Below, one piece after another: positions 42,301 through 50,109 of a stretch of 64,000 nt of DNA. The position numbers were made by a program, and so were the translations under genes. Each line of letters starts with the position of its first letter. Position 1 is the stretch's first letter. The notes under the pieces are model-generated. The model did not search any database and was not told the DNA's origin. It saw only the letters and a program-made list of their open reading frames with translations. Source of the DNA: Deltaproteobacteria bacterium (lineage in GTDB: Bacteria; Desulfobacterota; Binatia; Binatales; Binataceae); NCBI GenBank assembly GCA_021831785.1, contig JAKBMB010000027.1:36837-100836 (forward strand), written 5' to 3'.

Positions 42301-42852
42301 CTTCGCGCGCTTAACACGCTCACCACTGCTGAGCTGCTTGGCGGACAAGACGGAAGCCGGGTCGAGCTCGCCGGCACGATTCACTCCGTCAAGCTTAAGA
42401 ACAACAAGTCCGGGCGCCGCTACGCGACCTTCGCGCTGGAAGACCGCCATGGCACGGTCGAGGTAATCGCCTGGCCCGAGACCTATCAACGCGTCGAGCG
42501 GGTGATCCAGAGCGACGAGCCGGTGCTGGCACGCGGCAAGCTCGATCTCGACGAGGAGCGGGCGCAAATCGTTCTGGATGAACTCGTTTCCTTGAGCGCC
42601 GCGCTCGAGCAGGCGGTCCGCGAGGCGCACATTTTCACCCGTAAGGACCGCCTTGACGCGGCCAAGATCGAGCGCTTTGCCGGCGTGCTCTCGCGCAATC
42701 CCGGCCGCTGCCGCGCCTTCTTGCATGTGGCGTTGGAAAGCAATGAAGAGGCCGTCTTTGAGCTCGGAGAGAACTTCAAGCTGCACCCGTCGCCGGACCT
42801 GGTGCAGGAGCTCAAGCTGGCATTGGGTACCGCCGCGGTCGAGCTGCGCTAG
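39394..42852 (+). CDS. dnaE: DNA polymerase III alpha subunit
   Basis: A 1152-residue replicative polymerase. The PHP domain starts FAHLHVHTLYSLLDGANK. The polymerase core includes GPGRGSVVGSLASYALGITE and the catalytic Asp pair in PDIDVDFCYERRDEVLDYV. Further on are RHAAGVVIADSDL, FASYGFNRSHAAAYALTTYT, the helix-hairpin region and an OB fold near 1000 (VELAGTIHSVKLKNNKSGRR). Length and order match DnaE1. No truncation. Confidence 0.97.
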   Translation: MSFAHLHVHTLYSLLDGANKIDPLLAHARECGIEAMAITDHGNLFGAVEFYKKALTAGVKPIIGCEVYLAPGKRTERAPVAKGDDFDGGGNYHLILLAQNRDGYRNLCRLLTLAYKEGLYYKPRIDKELLTELSGGLIALSGCLSGEVMRALRADRFDRALELAAQYSRIFPDRFYLELQDNRLHSPYNDRLSEIGRRLGLPLVATNDCHYLRREDSRAHEVLLCIQTGKTLADDTRWRFDTDELYVKTPEEMAATFGAGSEPIRNTVEIARRIDFEFEFGRPRFPVFQLEAGQTAQAVLRRHSEDGLKQRLSEVRARRGDFDQTPYFERLARELAVIDEMGFTGYMLIVADFIANARQNGIPVGPGRGSVVGSLASYALGITELDPIEHGLLFERWLNPGRRSMPDIDVDFCYERRDEVLDYVRQKYGADRVAQIITFGTIKGRQAIRDVGRVLGLSFAETDKIVKLYPAPKQGRDYPLADALRLEPRLREERDQHPELFDYALKLEGLLRHASRHAAGVVIADSDLCDLVPLYVDKEAGGGGLAITQYSMKWVEELGLIKFDFLALKNLTLISDVVAQIAAGGRSPPDLNRLNFDDPETYKLLSRGDTVGVFQMESSGMRRFLTELKPSNFEDVIAAISLFRPGTLDAGMVEPFIHRKHGKEPVEYPHPLVEPVLRDTYGVILYQEQVMRVAQALAGYTLEQADVLRAAMGKKQLEAMARERERFIEGAIKNGVGRELARSIFEQIETFASYGFNRSHAAAYALTTYTTAYLKAHFPREFMAALTSLEMDDTARTYKNIGALREMGIRILPPDINQSGVKFTVDGEAIRFGLGAVRGVGAKTAQAIIRERQVNGSFPDLADCCLRLGAQTLNRRTLEALVKCGAFDSTGIFRAGAMAQLDSLLKMAQRKDDPQHRNQMGLFGQISLAPAIDAPAGAAEWGDKAKLKAEKEALGFYITAHPLDKYEGTLRALNTLTTAELLGGQDGSRVELAGTIHSVKLKNNKSGRRYATFALEDRHGTVEVIAWPETYQRVERVIQSDEPVLARGKLDLDEERAQIVLDELVSLSAALEQAVREAHIFTRKDRLDAAKIERFAGVLSRNPGRCRAFLHVALESNEEAVFELGENFKLHPSPDLVQELKLALGTAAVELR

Positions 42853-42862
42853 CGAGCCGAGC

Positions 42863-43098
42863 GCAAAGTTCGGTGAATAATTCTTGCGCCTTCCCCCGCT
42901 CGCGGGCGCGGATTAGCGGCGGCCTTAACGCCTCTCCCCATCGGGAGAGAGCCTGCCCTGAGCCTGTCGAAGGGCCGCGCCGCGCGAAAGCGCGGCGCGG
43001 GTGAGGGACCACTGAGAAACAACAATTGCTGCGCTGCGGACCACGCTTTCAGAACCCTCACCCCAACCCTCTCCCACTTCGCGGGCGAGGGAGTGGAA
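42863..43098 (-). repeat. dispersed repeat, copy B (inverted relative to 9689-9910)
   Basis: The reverse complement shares, in order, the blocks of copy A: CTCCCTCGCCCGCGAAG, CAATTGTTGTTTCT, GTGGTCCCTCACCCGC, CCGCCGCTAATCC, CGCAAGAATTATTCACCGAA and CTTTGC. It carries an internal addition, CCTGAGCCTGTCGAAGG (42957-42973), and a GCCGCGC..GCGCGGC hairpin. It lies in the noncoding gap after dnaE. Confidence 0.75.
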
Positions 43099-43614
43099 AA
43101 AGCGTTGCGCTGCGCGGCCGTTTCTCTCCCGGTTGGGAGAGGAACGAACATAGCCCAGCCGATGCTGCGCTCAACGGACCATGCTGAGGGCTAGCCGCCA
43201 GGAGCCCAAACTATTCAACGCACTTATGACTCGCCACAGTAGCGAGCCACAGCCTCAAGCGGGCGGGCAGGCTTGACCGCGAAACGCTACGTTCTAAGCG
43301 GCCTCATCAATGGCATGCCGCAGCGATTCGGCACCTACAGAGCTGGTTGAGCGCGGCGAATTACGGTGGTGCGCGCGAGCCGTCGTTTCGCTCGGCGCAC
43401 AAGCACTCCGTGGCGGAAGCAATTGCGCCCCCGGCGATCCGAGGCCCAGCAGCGCCCCGTCGCCCAACAAATCGCTTCACTTCGCCCGCGTTAGCAGACG
43501 CTTTTCCACCGCCGGCCGGTGCGGGCTTAAGACACGGCACAGACCTTGGCGCGATAGCCCGTAAGGCCGAGTTATACTAGTCTTAGGCGAGACAAGGAGG
43601 TTGAAGAAAACACT
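43099..43614. other. intergenic, no gene seen
   Basis: A short inverted repeat (CTCTCCCGGTTGGGAGAG) lies at about 43124-43141, related in sequence to the preceding repeat. Otherwise I see no supported frame. AAGGAGG at 43595-43601 is a strong ribosome site ahead of hflX. Confidence 0.5.
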
Positions 43615-43662
43615 CTGAGTTCGCGGCGCGATCATCCCACCCAATCCGCCGAGCGCGCGGTC

Positions 43663-44901
43663 TTGGCCGGGGTCGAATTGGGGACGGCTTCAACCATGGC
43701 GTGCGAGGACTCGCTGGCCGAACTTGCCGCGCTGGCCAAAGGCCTCGGCGTCGACGTAGTCGGCCAGGTAACGCAAAGGCTTAAGGAGATCGACCCGCGG
43801 ACGTTTATCGGACGTGGAAAAGTGGCCGAACTAGCGCGCATGGCACGCGAACGCGGCGCCACGCTCGCGGTCTTCGACGACAGCTTGAGTCCGGTTCAGG
43901 CGCGAAATCTGGAGCGCGAACTGCAACTGAGGCTGATCGACCGCAGTCAGCTAATCTTGGATATTTTCGCCCAACGCGCGCGCAGCAGCGAAGGCAAGAT
44001 ACAGGTGGAGATGGCCCAATTGAGCTATCTTCAGGCACGCCTGACGCGCCAGTGGTCCCATCTTTCGCGTCTCAGCGCAAGCGGCGGCTTCGGCGGCTAC
44101 GTGGGCGCGCGCGGACCCGGCGAGACCCAGCTCGAGGTCGACCGGCGCCGCGCGCGCCGGCGCCTGGCGCTGCTGGCGGCTAAACTGCGCGCGGTCGAGC
44201 GCTCGCACACTTTGCAACGGCAACGCCGTCAGCAGCGCTCGTATCCGATGGTTGCGCTGGTCGGCTACACCAACGCCGGCAAATCGAGCTTGATGAACGC
44301 GCTGACCAAGGCTGCCGTGGAAGTGGCCGACCGGCCTTTCTCTACGCTCGATCCGACGGTGCGCCGCTTGCGGCTACCGAGCGGATTGCAGGTGATGCTC
44401 GCCGACACCGTAGGTTTCATCCACCGCTTGCCCCATCTTTTAATCGAGGCCTTCAAAGCGACGCTGGAAGAGGTCCGCAATGCGAGCCTTCTGCTGCATG
44501 TCGCAGACCTGAGCTCGGCGCTTCGCGGCGAACAGATCGAGGTGGTTGACCGGGTGCTGGCCGAGATCGGTGTCGGGCAAATACCGCGCCTTTTGGTCAA
44601 GAACAAAGCCGACTTGGTCGACTGCGCGTGGCTCAAAGACGAAGCGAATGATGGCGTCGTCGTGTCGGCAGTGAACGGCCAGGGGATCGACCGATTGCGC
44701 TCGCAGATCAGCAAGTTTTTCGCCGACTTGCAGCAGGAAGTAACGGTCACCGTGCCTGCCGCTCGCGCAGACCTGCTGGCAATCGCTCATCGCAGCGGAC
44801 GCGTGCTCAGCGTGGAGTACCAGGATGGAATGGTCTTGATGCGCGCGCTGGTGACGCCGTCGGCCGCGGCTGCGCTGCGCCGCGCGGCCGTCGAAATTTG
44901 A
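43663..44901 (+). CDS. hflX: GTPase HflX
   Basis: A ribosome-associated GTPase that splits stalled ribosomes under stress. HflX N-domain blocks are IDPRTFIGRGKVAELA and LAVFDDSLSPVQARNLE; GETQLEVDRRRARRR follows. The G domain has G1 GYTNAGKSS, G3 DTVGF and G4 NKAD. The first conventional start is TTG 43663, but the conserved ERAVLAGVEL begins before it. The frame is open to 43558 with no ATG/GTG/TTG. CTG 43615, 13 bp after AAGGAGG (43595-43601), is a likely real start, giving 16 more residues. Confidence 0.93.
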   Translation: MAGVELGTASTMACEDSLAELAALAKGLGVDVVGQVTQRLKEIDPRTFIGRGKVAELARMARERGATLAVFDDSLSPVQARNLERELQLRLIDRSQLILDIFAQRARSSEGKIQVEMAQLSYLQARLTRQWSHLSRLSASGGFGGYVGARGPGETQLEVDRRRARRRLALLAAKLRAVERSHTLQRQRRQQRSYPMVALVGYTNAGKSSLMNALTKAAVEVADRPFSTLDPTVRRLRLPSGLQVMLADTVGFIHRLPHLLIEAFKATLEEVRNASLLLHVADLSSALRGEQIEVVDRVLAEIGVGQIPRLLVKNKADLVDCAWLKDEANDGVVVSAVNGQGIDRLRSQISKFFADLQQEVTVTVPAARADLLAIAHRSGRVLSVEYQDGMVLMRALVTPSAAAALRRAAVEI

Positions 44902-44928
44902 TGGGGGCGGAAGCTCGGCTCGGGCTCT

Positions 44929-45540
44929 ATGGCGCAATTGGAGCAGAAATCCGACTGTCAGGGTGGACCTACGGTTTCGCCGCTGCTCAATTTGCCCAAC
45001 GCTATCACGCTTTGCCGGATCGCGCTGGTGCCGGTGTTCTTGGTTTGCGTCGGCAGACGTGATTTCGCGAACGCTCGTTACTTATTCGCCGTCGCCGCGC
45101 TGAGCGACGGGCTTGACGGCGCAATCGCGCGCTGGTGCAACAGCAAAAGCGCGCTCGGAGCCTTTCTCGACCCGTTTGCCGACAAGCTCCTGCTGGTGAG
45201 CTCGTTCGTGATGCTGACTGCCGAAGGGCTGCTTCCCGTATGGCTGTTGGCAATCGTCCTCGGGCGCGATGGGTTTATCGTGTGCGGCTATTTCCTGCTC
45301 GGCCTGATTTTAAAGCGACGGATTGAGGTGACACCCAACTTCCTCGGCAAGACCGGCACCGTGCTGCAACTGGGCTGCGTGATGGGCGCGCTGCTGCCGA
45401 TACCAAATGCCGGCTTCTGGCGCGGGTTCTGGGACACGCTCCTATGGGTGACGGCGGCGCTGACGGCGCTCGCCGGCCTGATTTACACTTACCAGGGACT
45501 GCTCATCTTTCGATCGCGTGACCGCCGAATAGCCGGCTGA
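44929..45540 (+). CDS. CDP-alcohol phosphatidyltransferase (PgsA-like)
   Basis: A 203-residue membrane enzyme with the family motif D-G-x2-A-R-x8-G-x3-D-x3-D, read in SDGLDGAIARWCNSKSALGA then FLDPFADK. The N-terminal NLPNAITLCRIALVPVFLV is typical of PgsA. It probably makes phosphatidylglycerophosphate, a step toward phosphatidylglycerol and cardiolipin; cardiolipin or inositol-type synthases are alternatives. It follows hflX by 27 bp, perhaps in one transcript. Confidence 0.9.
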   Translation: MAQLEQKSDCQGGPTVSPLLNLPNAITLCRIALVPVFLVCVGRRDFANARYLFAVAALSDGLDGAIARWCNSKSALGAFLDPFADKLLLVSSFVMLTAEGLLPVWLLAIVLGRDGFIVCGYFLLGLILKRRIEVTPNFLGKTGTVLQLGCVMGALLPIPNAGFWRGFWDTLLWVTAALTALAGLIYTYQGLLIFRSRDRRIAG

Positions 45541-45653
45541 AGCGCCTCGCTGATGCGGGCACAACGCCGCCCGCCGCAAGCGCCGGGTCCAATACGCCGA
45601 GCGCGCGGGCCGGCGAGGCGATTGAACGGATGAAGGGATAAGTACAGCATTTG

Positions 45654-45678
45654 GCCGACTGCAAAAGGTACAGTCGGC
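45654..45678 (+). other. small hairpin upstream of the DUF3800 gene
   Basis: GCCGACTG and CAGTCGGC form an 8-bp stem with a nine-base loop, followed by no T-run. It lies 36 bp before the next start and could be a leader structure or operator. Confidence 0.35.
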
Positions 45679-45714
45679 TAAAGCGGCAGTTTCAGGAACG
45701 AGGAGCCTTTAGGA

Positions 45715-46494
45715 GTGTTCCAACTGTGGCTTGACGATAGCGGCAGAGGTCAGCCGACGGCTTTCGTCCTTGCCGGCTACTTCGGCGATACCGCAGACTG
45801 GCAAATCTTCAGCGATAAATGGCGGGCGACTCTGAACACGGAGCCAAGGCTGAGATATCTGAAGGCTTACGAGGCCTTTGGCTTACGGGGCGAATTTAGG
45901 GCATGGAAGGAGGTCGAGCGTGATCGCCGCTTGATGACTTTTCTACCGCTACTCCACTTCGCCAAGGGCATCGCTTTTGTGATTGATCAGGAGGCATTCA
46001 AGCAAATTGTCGCTCAGGCGCCAGGTACGCCGTTCAAGACACCGTACACGTTTGCTTATAACCTGGCGTTCTCCGCTATGCTCCAGGTACTGCCTGACAT
46101 TTCACCCTTTGCGCAAGTTGAGCTTATTTTCGACCGGGGCGTGATCGAGCATAAGCAGGCAATATCGGCTTACAGCCAGATGTTCCGAATTTGGCCGCCT
46201 GACGTAACGAGACTCCTGGCGAGTCCGCATCCTCGCTTTGAGGATGATCAGCAATATCCACCTCTTCAGGCCGCCGACCTTTTGGCCTATTGCATACGCG
46301 TTGATCACGACCTGGACCCGCGTCATGAGCGCGTCCGAAGGTCGGCCGTCTTTCGCCACCTGCCGGAGATCGCAACCGCGGTCGTTTCGATAGGCGAGAA
46401 TCAAATGCAGTACATGAGGGATCGCGTGGAAAAGAGGATTCGGCGCCAACATGTCTTCGAAGCAACGCGTTGGCAAACGACCGTTGTTGCTTGA
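45715..46494 (+). CDS. DUF3800 domain protein
   Basis: A 259-residue protein beginning FQLWLDDSGRGQPTAFVLAG (the D(D/E)SG start of DUF3800) with the family's C-terminal block PPLQAADLLAYCIRVDHDLD. These acidic residues resemble an RNase-H-like metal site, and the family is frequent in mobile and defence-rich regions. Biochemical function is unproven. GTG 45715 follows GGAGCCTTTAGGA. It opens the accessory patch after the phosphatidyltransferase. Confidence 0.8.
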   Translation: MFQLWLDDSGRGQPTAFVLAGYFGDTADWQIFSDKWRATLNTEPRLRYLKAYEAFGLRGEFRAWKEVERDRRLMTFLPLLHFAKGIAFVIDQEAFKQIVAQAPGTPFKTPYTFAYNLAFSAMLQVLPDISPFAQVELIFDRGVIEHKQAISAYSQMFRIWPPDVTRLLASPHPRFEDDQQYPPLQAADLLAYCIRVDHDLDPRHERVRRSAVFRHLPEIATAVVSIGENQMQYMRDRVEKRIRRQHVFEATRWQTTVVA

Positions 46495-46777
46495 GGTGCA
46501 TGCCGCCCGACAAATGGCGGCATTCCTAGCCCTCGGACGCGGCGGAGTCGAAACACGTCGCTGGCCGTGACCTAACACTCGCACAAACCAAGGCTGAGCT
46601 GGTGAGTGCCCGTGATCTCGCCAAAAGGGCAGCCGCAAGCGCCCAAGCCTGCCGGCGCACTTTCGCCCGCGCGACGCTCCGGCGCAAAGTTGCCGAGCGG
46701 CGCGCCCAAGAATGCCGGCGCCACATACGGCAAGCGATTCTTTGCGCGGCCCAATTGTCCATTAAGCCTACAGGTTC

Positions 46778-47542
46778 TCATGGCGTAGCAGCGCGGTGAA
46801 AATGGGCGTGCCACTCTCCCCATATTCGAAGGCCCTGATTCCAGACGACTTGGTTGGCTTTGACCAACACCGTGTCGGGCGCAACCAGAGTGGCAAGCCA
46901 GTCCACCTGACTCGGCTGGTCTTCTTGCGCTCGAACATCGCCGAACCAATGGTCGCTGGCCCTGACTACGAGGTTTGTCCGGGCGCGGATTTGCGTGGGT
47001 GTGATTCCAAATATTGCTGTCTCAATTCCATGCGCTTCGAAACTCGTATAGCCAAAACCCAAGTGCAGCGCCACATCAAGCGCGCGGAGCCCAGAGCTTA
47101 CCCGGACTTCCGCTTGGGGGACATCTATATAATGCTCAAAATAGCAAAAGACGATGTTGCCCGGTTCACCGATCCGTACGATCCCCTGATCGGTCGCCGA
47201 CCAATCGAAGCCTTTCGGCTCGCCTTGCCAACAGCCAAGAAACGCGGAGGGCAGAGTCGGCGCCGGCAGTGTCGGCAGAGGGGCGCCTAAGTCGGGCCCC
47301 GTGGCTGACGGTAGGACAAGGACATTTTCGCTGCCCTTTTCCGGTGGATTTCCCGGCCGATCAGGGCTGGGTAAACCAACGTCTTCGGGCGAAACGTCAT
47401 GGCCAAGGTCTTCGGGCGGAACCACCGGGCCGAGTTTATAGCCGCCCTGATGGGGCGATGAGAATTCCTGCTGAGCGAATGCCGAGCTTACCAGGGCGCC
47501 CGCAACCACGGCGCCCGCGAGCGCCGCGAGAATGGTTTTCAT
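46778..47542 (-). CDS. secreted protein of unknown function
   Basis: A 254-residue protein. It has a clear Sec signal (MKTILAALAGAVVAGALVSS then AFAQ), a Pro-rich linker (about 30-95, LPTLPAPTLP) and a beta-rich domain (WQGEPKGFDWSATDQG, IVFCYFEHYIDVPQ, VKANQVVWNQGLRIWGEWHA). ATG 47542 was chosen because AGGAGG lies upstream and the signal starts there; the longer frame to 47635 is noncoding-like. I recognise no family. Probably periplasmic or extracellular. Confidence 0.7.
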   Translation of the reverse strand: MKTILAALAGAVVAGALVSSAFAQQEFSSPHQGGYKLGPVVPPEDLGHDVSPEDVGLPSPDRPGNPPEKGSENVLVLPSATGPDLGAPLPTLPAPTLPSAFLGCWQGEPKGFDWSATDQGIVRIGEPGNIVFCYFEHYIDVPQAEVRVSSGLRALDVALHLGFGYTSFEAHGIETAIFGITPTQIRARTNLVVRASDHWFGDVRAQEDQPSQVDWLATLVAPDTVLVKANQVVWNQGLRIWGEWHAHFHRAATP

Positions 47543-48046
47543 CAGCGTGCCTCCTGATAATTGGAGGATGCTACGGTCAAAGGCCCCATTCGGGTCTGCC
47601 GCGAAAAATTGAATCGAAGGGTAAGCAACCCTCAACCCCAGGCGGTGTCTGCGCCGAGGTCCCCTTCCTAACGCATCCCTAGGGCGGCTCCCTCGGTTCT
47701 GTGGAACCTATGATGGACTCCTCCATCCGCCGTGGCGTCGCCGGCAGCTATAACGCCCCTAGCAACACCGCCAGGATTACGGGTGTAAAGCTTGTAAACG
47801 CCGCAGGATTGGTCTCCGTTCCTCACGCTGACGGTCAGAGCGCCTATGGCTTCCACTACCTGAACTGCGTTTCTGCCGTCCGCGAATTGAGACCTATCAA
47901 CTGGGGCAGGTCTCGTCCCCTCCATGACGGGTGAGCAACCAGCGGAACAGGGAACGTTCAGCAAAACAGGAGTCATTTCCGGGAAGAGGCACCGCGCACA
48001 AACCCTCGCTACGACCGCGATGCGGACTTTCACGACCTTACCGCTG
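47543..48046. other. 504-bp region without a supported gene
   Basis: Both strands have open frames (for example minus 47668-48120), but none shows motifs or a ribosome site. The AGGAGG of the secreted-protein gene lies at its left edge. Confidence 0.45.
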
Positions 48047-48610
48047 TTAAGAGCGTTGCCGGCGGGTTTGCTGTTGACTTGGATCCCGAAGAAGAGCGTT
48101 AAGCAAGTTGTTAGTGTCAATCCGCGGGTCGCCGGCGTTCACGGGAAAAGGGCCGCAGTGGTGGGCGCAAGAGAGCTTATTAAGCAATGCCTTCGATAGC
48201 TCGATCAGCCGCTCGAGCTCGTTCGGCGAGAGCTCGGCGCGCCGGAACGCTGCGTCGGTGTCGGTGTCGCATAGATGAGCGACCTTGTTACGCAAGATCG
48301 CTATCTTGGGCCAAATCTCAAGTGCTTGATCAAGCATCGGTTCGAGCTCACGGCGCAACTTACCATCGGGCGTATCCTTGACCAGGCAACTAAGGCTGAT
48401 GCTGTCGGGCCGTCTCTCATAGAGACCGTAAAGCGTGATAATCGTGGCGCGAAAATGCGCCCACCGGCTAGCCGAGAAAAACGAGGAGTATTTTTGTATA
48501 ACCGGTAAATACTTCTCCCGGTCGGCAGGCTCGCTGTAGATCCGCCAGATACGGTAATCGATAGAGGCGAAAATGATTTGACGAGCTGCTTCCCTGAGGT
48601 CGTCATTCAT
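48047..48610 (-). CDS. HEPN-fold protein, AbiU2-like
   Basis: A 187-residue, mostly helical protein with the HEPN RNase signature R-X4-H at Arg107-His112 (ILRNKVAHLCD), preceded by long helices (MLDQALEIWPKIAILRNKVA). The overall look is like AbiU2/HEPN proteins, which often act as RNA-cutting toxins in abortive infection or toxin-antitoxin systems. ATG 48610 has GGAG about 11 bp upstream; longer starts have no ribosome site. No cognate nucleotidyltransferase (MNT) gene is adjacent. Function is inferred from the fold motif. Confidence 0.65.
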   Translation of the reverse strand: MNDDLREAARQIIFASIDYRIWRIYSEPADREKYLPVIQKYSSFFSASRWAHFRATIITLYGLYERRPDSISLSCLVKDTPDGKLRRELEPMLDQALEIWPKIAILRNKVAHLCDTDTDAAFRRAELSPNELERLIELSKALLNKLSCAHHCGPFPVNAGDPRIDTNNLLNALLRDPSQQQTRRQRS

Positions 48611-48655
48611 ACTGGTTGCGGCTCCCATTTTTGTTTTGGCACTGCGCATCGAATT

Positions 48656-49114
48656 TTACCTGCCCAAGTAGCTCTGCCAGTTGACGCCGAGCGCCTCGGC
48701 CAGCGCCCGCTCAGCCGCTTCCGCAGCGATATGTTGCGTGCGATAAGGGGCGGATGGATCCTCTCCGGGCTCGCCCGACCCTTGATGCAGCATGTCGAAG
48801 GCGTCCACACGCGCTCCCGTGACACCCGCGCTCCGGCATAGCAGGGCCTCGATCAGTTCATGAATAAACATCAGCATGCCGTAGCGCGGATCTTCTTCGC
48901 CCACTTCGCGGCTTATGCGGATCTCCAGGACGTTGCCGGCGGTCCACAGCCAGTCGCCCTCCGTGTCGTATCGCTGCTCCAGTTGCGGCACTATGCGGAG
49001 ACGCACCATGAGATTCTCCGGAATTCCGCGAAATAAGCGCCGAGGTTCTTTCTTCCTCACGCGGCGAGCGATCTTCGCCATGCCCGGCTCAGCGATCTTC
49101 GCCATCGTCTTCAC
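48656..49114 (-). CDS. small protein with HELIEA motif (possible metal site)
   Basis: A 152-residue protein with LMFIHELIEALLCRSAGVTG followed by VDAFDMLHQGSG. The conserved His-Glu-x-x-Glu and later Asp/His could bind a metal, as in small phage and plasmid proteins of unknown role that share this HELIEA..C..GV..VDAFD look. The basic N-terminus repeats MAKIA twice. It overlaps the next upstream gene by 26 nt. I cannot name a function. Confidence 0.55.
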   Translation of the reverse strand: MKTMAKIAEPGMAKIARRVRKKEPRRLFRGIPENLMVRLRIVPQLEQRYDTEGDWLWTAGNVLEIRISREVGEEDPRYGMLMFIHELIEALLCRSAGVTGARVDAFDMLHQGSGEPGEDPSAPYRTQHIAAEAAERALAEALGVNWQSYLGR

Positions 49115-49403
49115 CGAACGGCGGCAAGCTGGGGTAGGAAGGGATGGTCGGATTGACGAACGTCAGGGGTTTGCCAGGCGTGATAACCGTGTAACCGCCG
49201 AGGAAGTTGGGATTGATAAACGTGAGCGGTTTCCCTGGGGTGATCGCCGTATAACCGCCGTTGTAATTCGGATTCACAAATGTCAGCGGTTCGCCCGGCG
49301 TTATGATTGTGTAACCGGTGCCATTCCCCAGGTATTGCGCGTGCGCCAATGCGGGAAGCGCCAGAACCATTATCGCTGCGAACATCAACCAAGTGGTTTT
49401 CAT
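49089..49403 (-). CDS. secreted peptide with three tandem 20-residue repeats
   Basis: 104 residues: signal peptide (LMFAAIMVLALPALAHAQ), then three adjacent 20-residue units GYTIITPGEPLTFVNPNYNG, GYTAITPGKPLTFINPNFLG and GYTVITPGKPLTFVNPTIPS, then an acidic Pro-rich tail (FGEDDGEDR). The repeats are visible at DNA level as a 60-bp period. The protein is exported and may form a beta-solenoid or bind a polymer; I know no family. It overlaps the HELIEA gene's 5' end. Confidence 0.65.
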   Translation of the reverse strand: MKTTWLMFAAIMVLALPALAHAQYLGNGTGYTIITPGEPLTFVNPNYNGGYTAITPGKPLTFINPNFLGGYTVITPGKPLTFVNPTIPSYPSLPPFGEDDGEDR

Positions 49404-49796
49404 GTGGGCCTCTGCTCTCTCAAGGGCAATCTTATTCCTTAGCTAGCTTCTGGCAATATCAAGTAGTGAAATTACTGTGGCCAGGCTATAAAGTCTTGTA
49501 ATAGGAATTGTGACTTGAAAGAGCTTTTGATACGAATGGCAGCAATTGAGCGCGCGACGAAAAGCGACAGCGCCAAAGCCCTCAATTACGGCGAAACCAA
49601 ACGGAGGTCGACTTCCTTGACTGCATTGCCAAGCGCATTCGGCCCGACCTTACCTTAAGAGAAGATGGACGAGGTCGATCGCGCGGCAGCGTGGCGGGCG
49701 CTTGGGCGCGCGCCGGGACGGTTTGCCGACAAAGGTGATTAGTTCTGTCCGTAGAGGCCTAAAGCTGCCAGCCAGGCTCGCTTCGGTGCTTAACCA
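49404..49796. other. 393-bp region without a supported gene
   Basis: It is locally AT-richer than the surroundings, with no frame that carries motifs. It may contain regulatory sequence for the toxin-antitoxin pair. Confidence 0.45.
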
Positions 49797-49825
49797 TTGG
49801 AGATTACCAAATAGCAAGATATAAT
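49797..49825 (+). promoter_or_regulatory. sigma70-type promoter of the AbrB/VapC operon
   Basis: A perfect -10 TATAAT (49820-49825) lies 17 bp after a -35-like TTGGAG (49797-49802). The predicted start of transcription is at about 49832, two bases before the ATG at 49834, so the mRNA may be almost leaderless. TGGTACACCA overlapping the start region is a short inverted repeat that could be the operator. Confidence 0.6.
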
Positions 49826-49833
49826 GGTACACC

Positions 49834-50109
49834 ATGGGCGCCAAACTGAAAGTGGATAAGCTCGGCCGAATCGTGCTCCCGAAACCGGTGCGGCAGAAGC
49901 TGCAACTTACCGCAGGAGACCAACTCGATTTGGAGACCGTGGAGGACCGTATCACGCTGCGTCCCTTACGGGGTACGGCAGCGCTCAGAAAAAAGCGGGG
50001 TGTCTGGGTGTTTCATTCCGGAGAACCGATCTCGGCCGCAACGGTTCAGGGAACCGTCGAAGAGATACGCCGCGATCGCGATGACCGGAATCTCGGGAAA
50101 GCCCGGTGA
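49834..50109 (+). CDS. AbrB/MazE-family antitoxin
   Basis: A 91-residue protein with a SpoVT-AbrB swapped-hairpin DNA-binding domain: LKVDKLGRIVLPKPVRQKLQ and AGDQLDLETVEDRITLRPL. The C-terminal tail (EPISAATVQGTVEEIRRDRD) would bind and block the PIN toxin. Its stop overlaps the toxin's GTG start (GTGA). Confidence 0.88.
   Translation: MGAKLKVDKLGRIVLPKPVRQKLQLTAGDQLDLETVEDRITLRPLRGTAALRKKRGVWVFHSGEPISAATVQGTVEEIRRDRDDRNLGKAR

Noticed and set aside
47668..48120. 150-codon minus-strand frame
   Set aside because: No motif, no ribosome site, and it overlaps the HEPN gene's 3' end; left as unexplained gap sequence.
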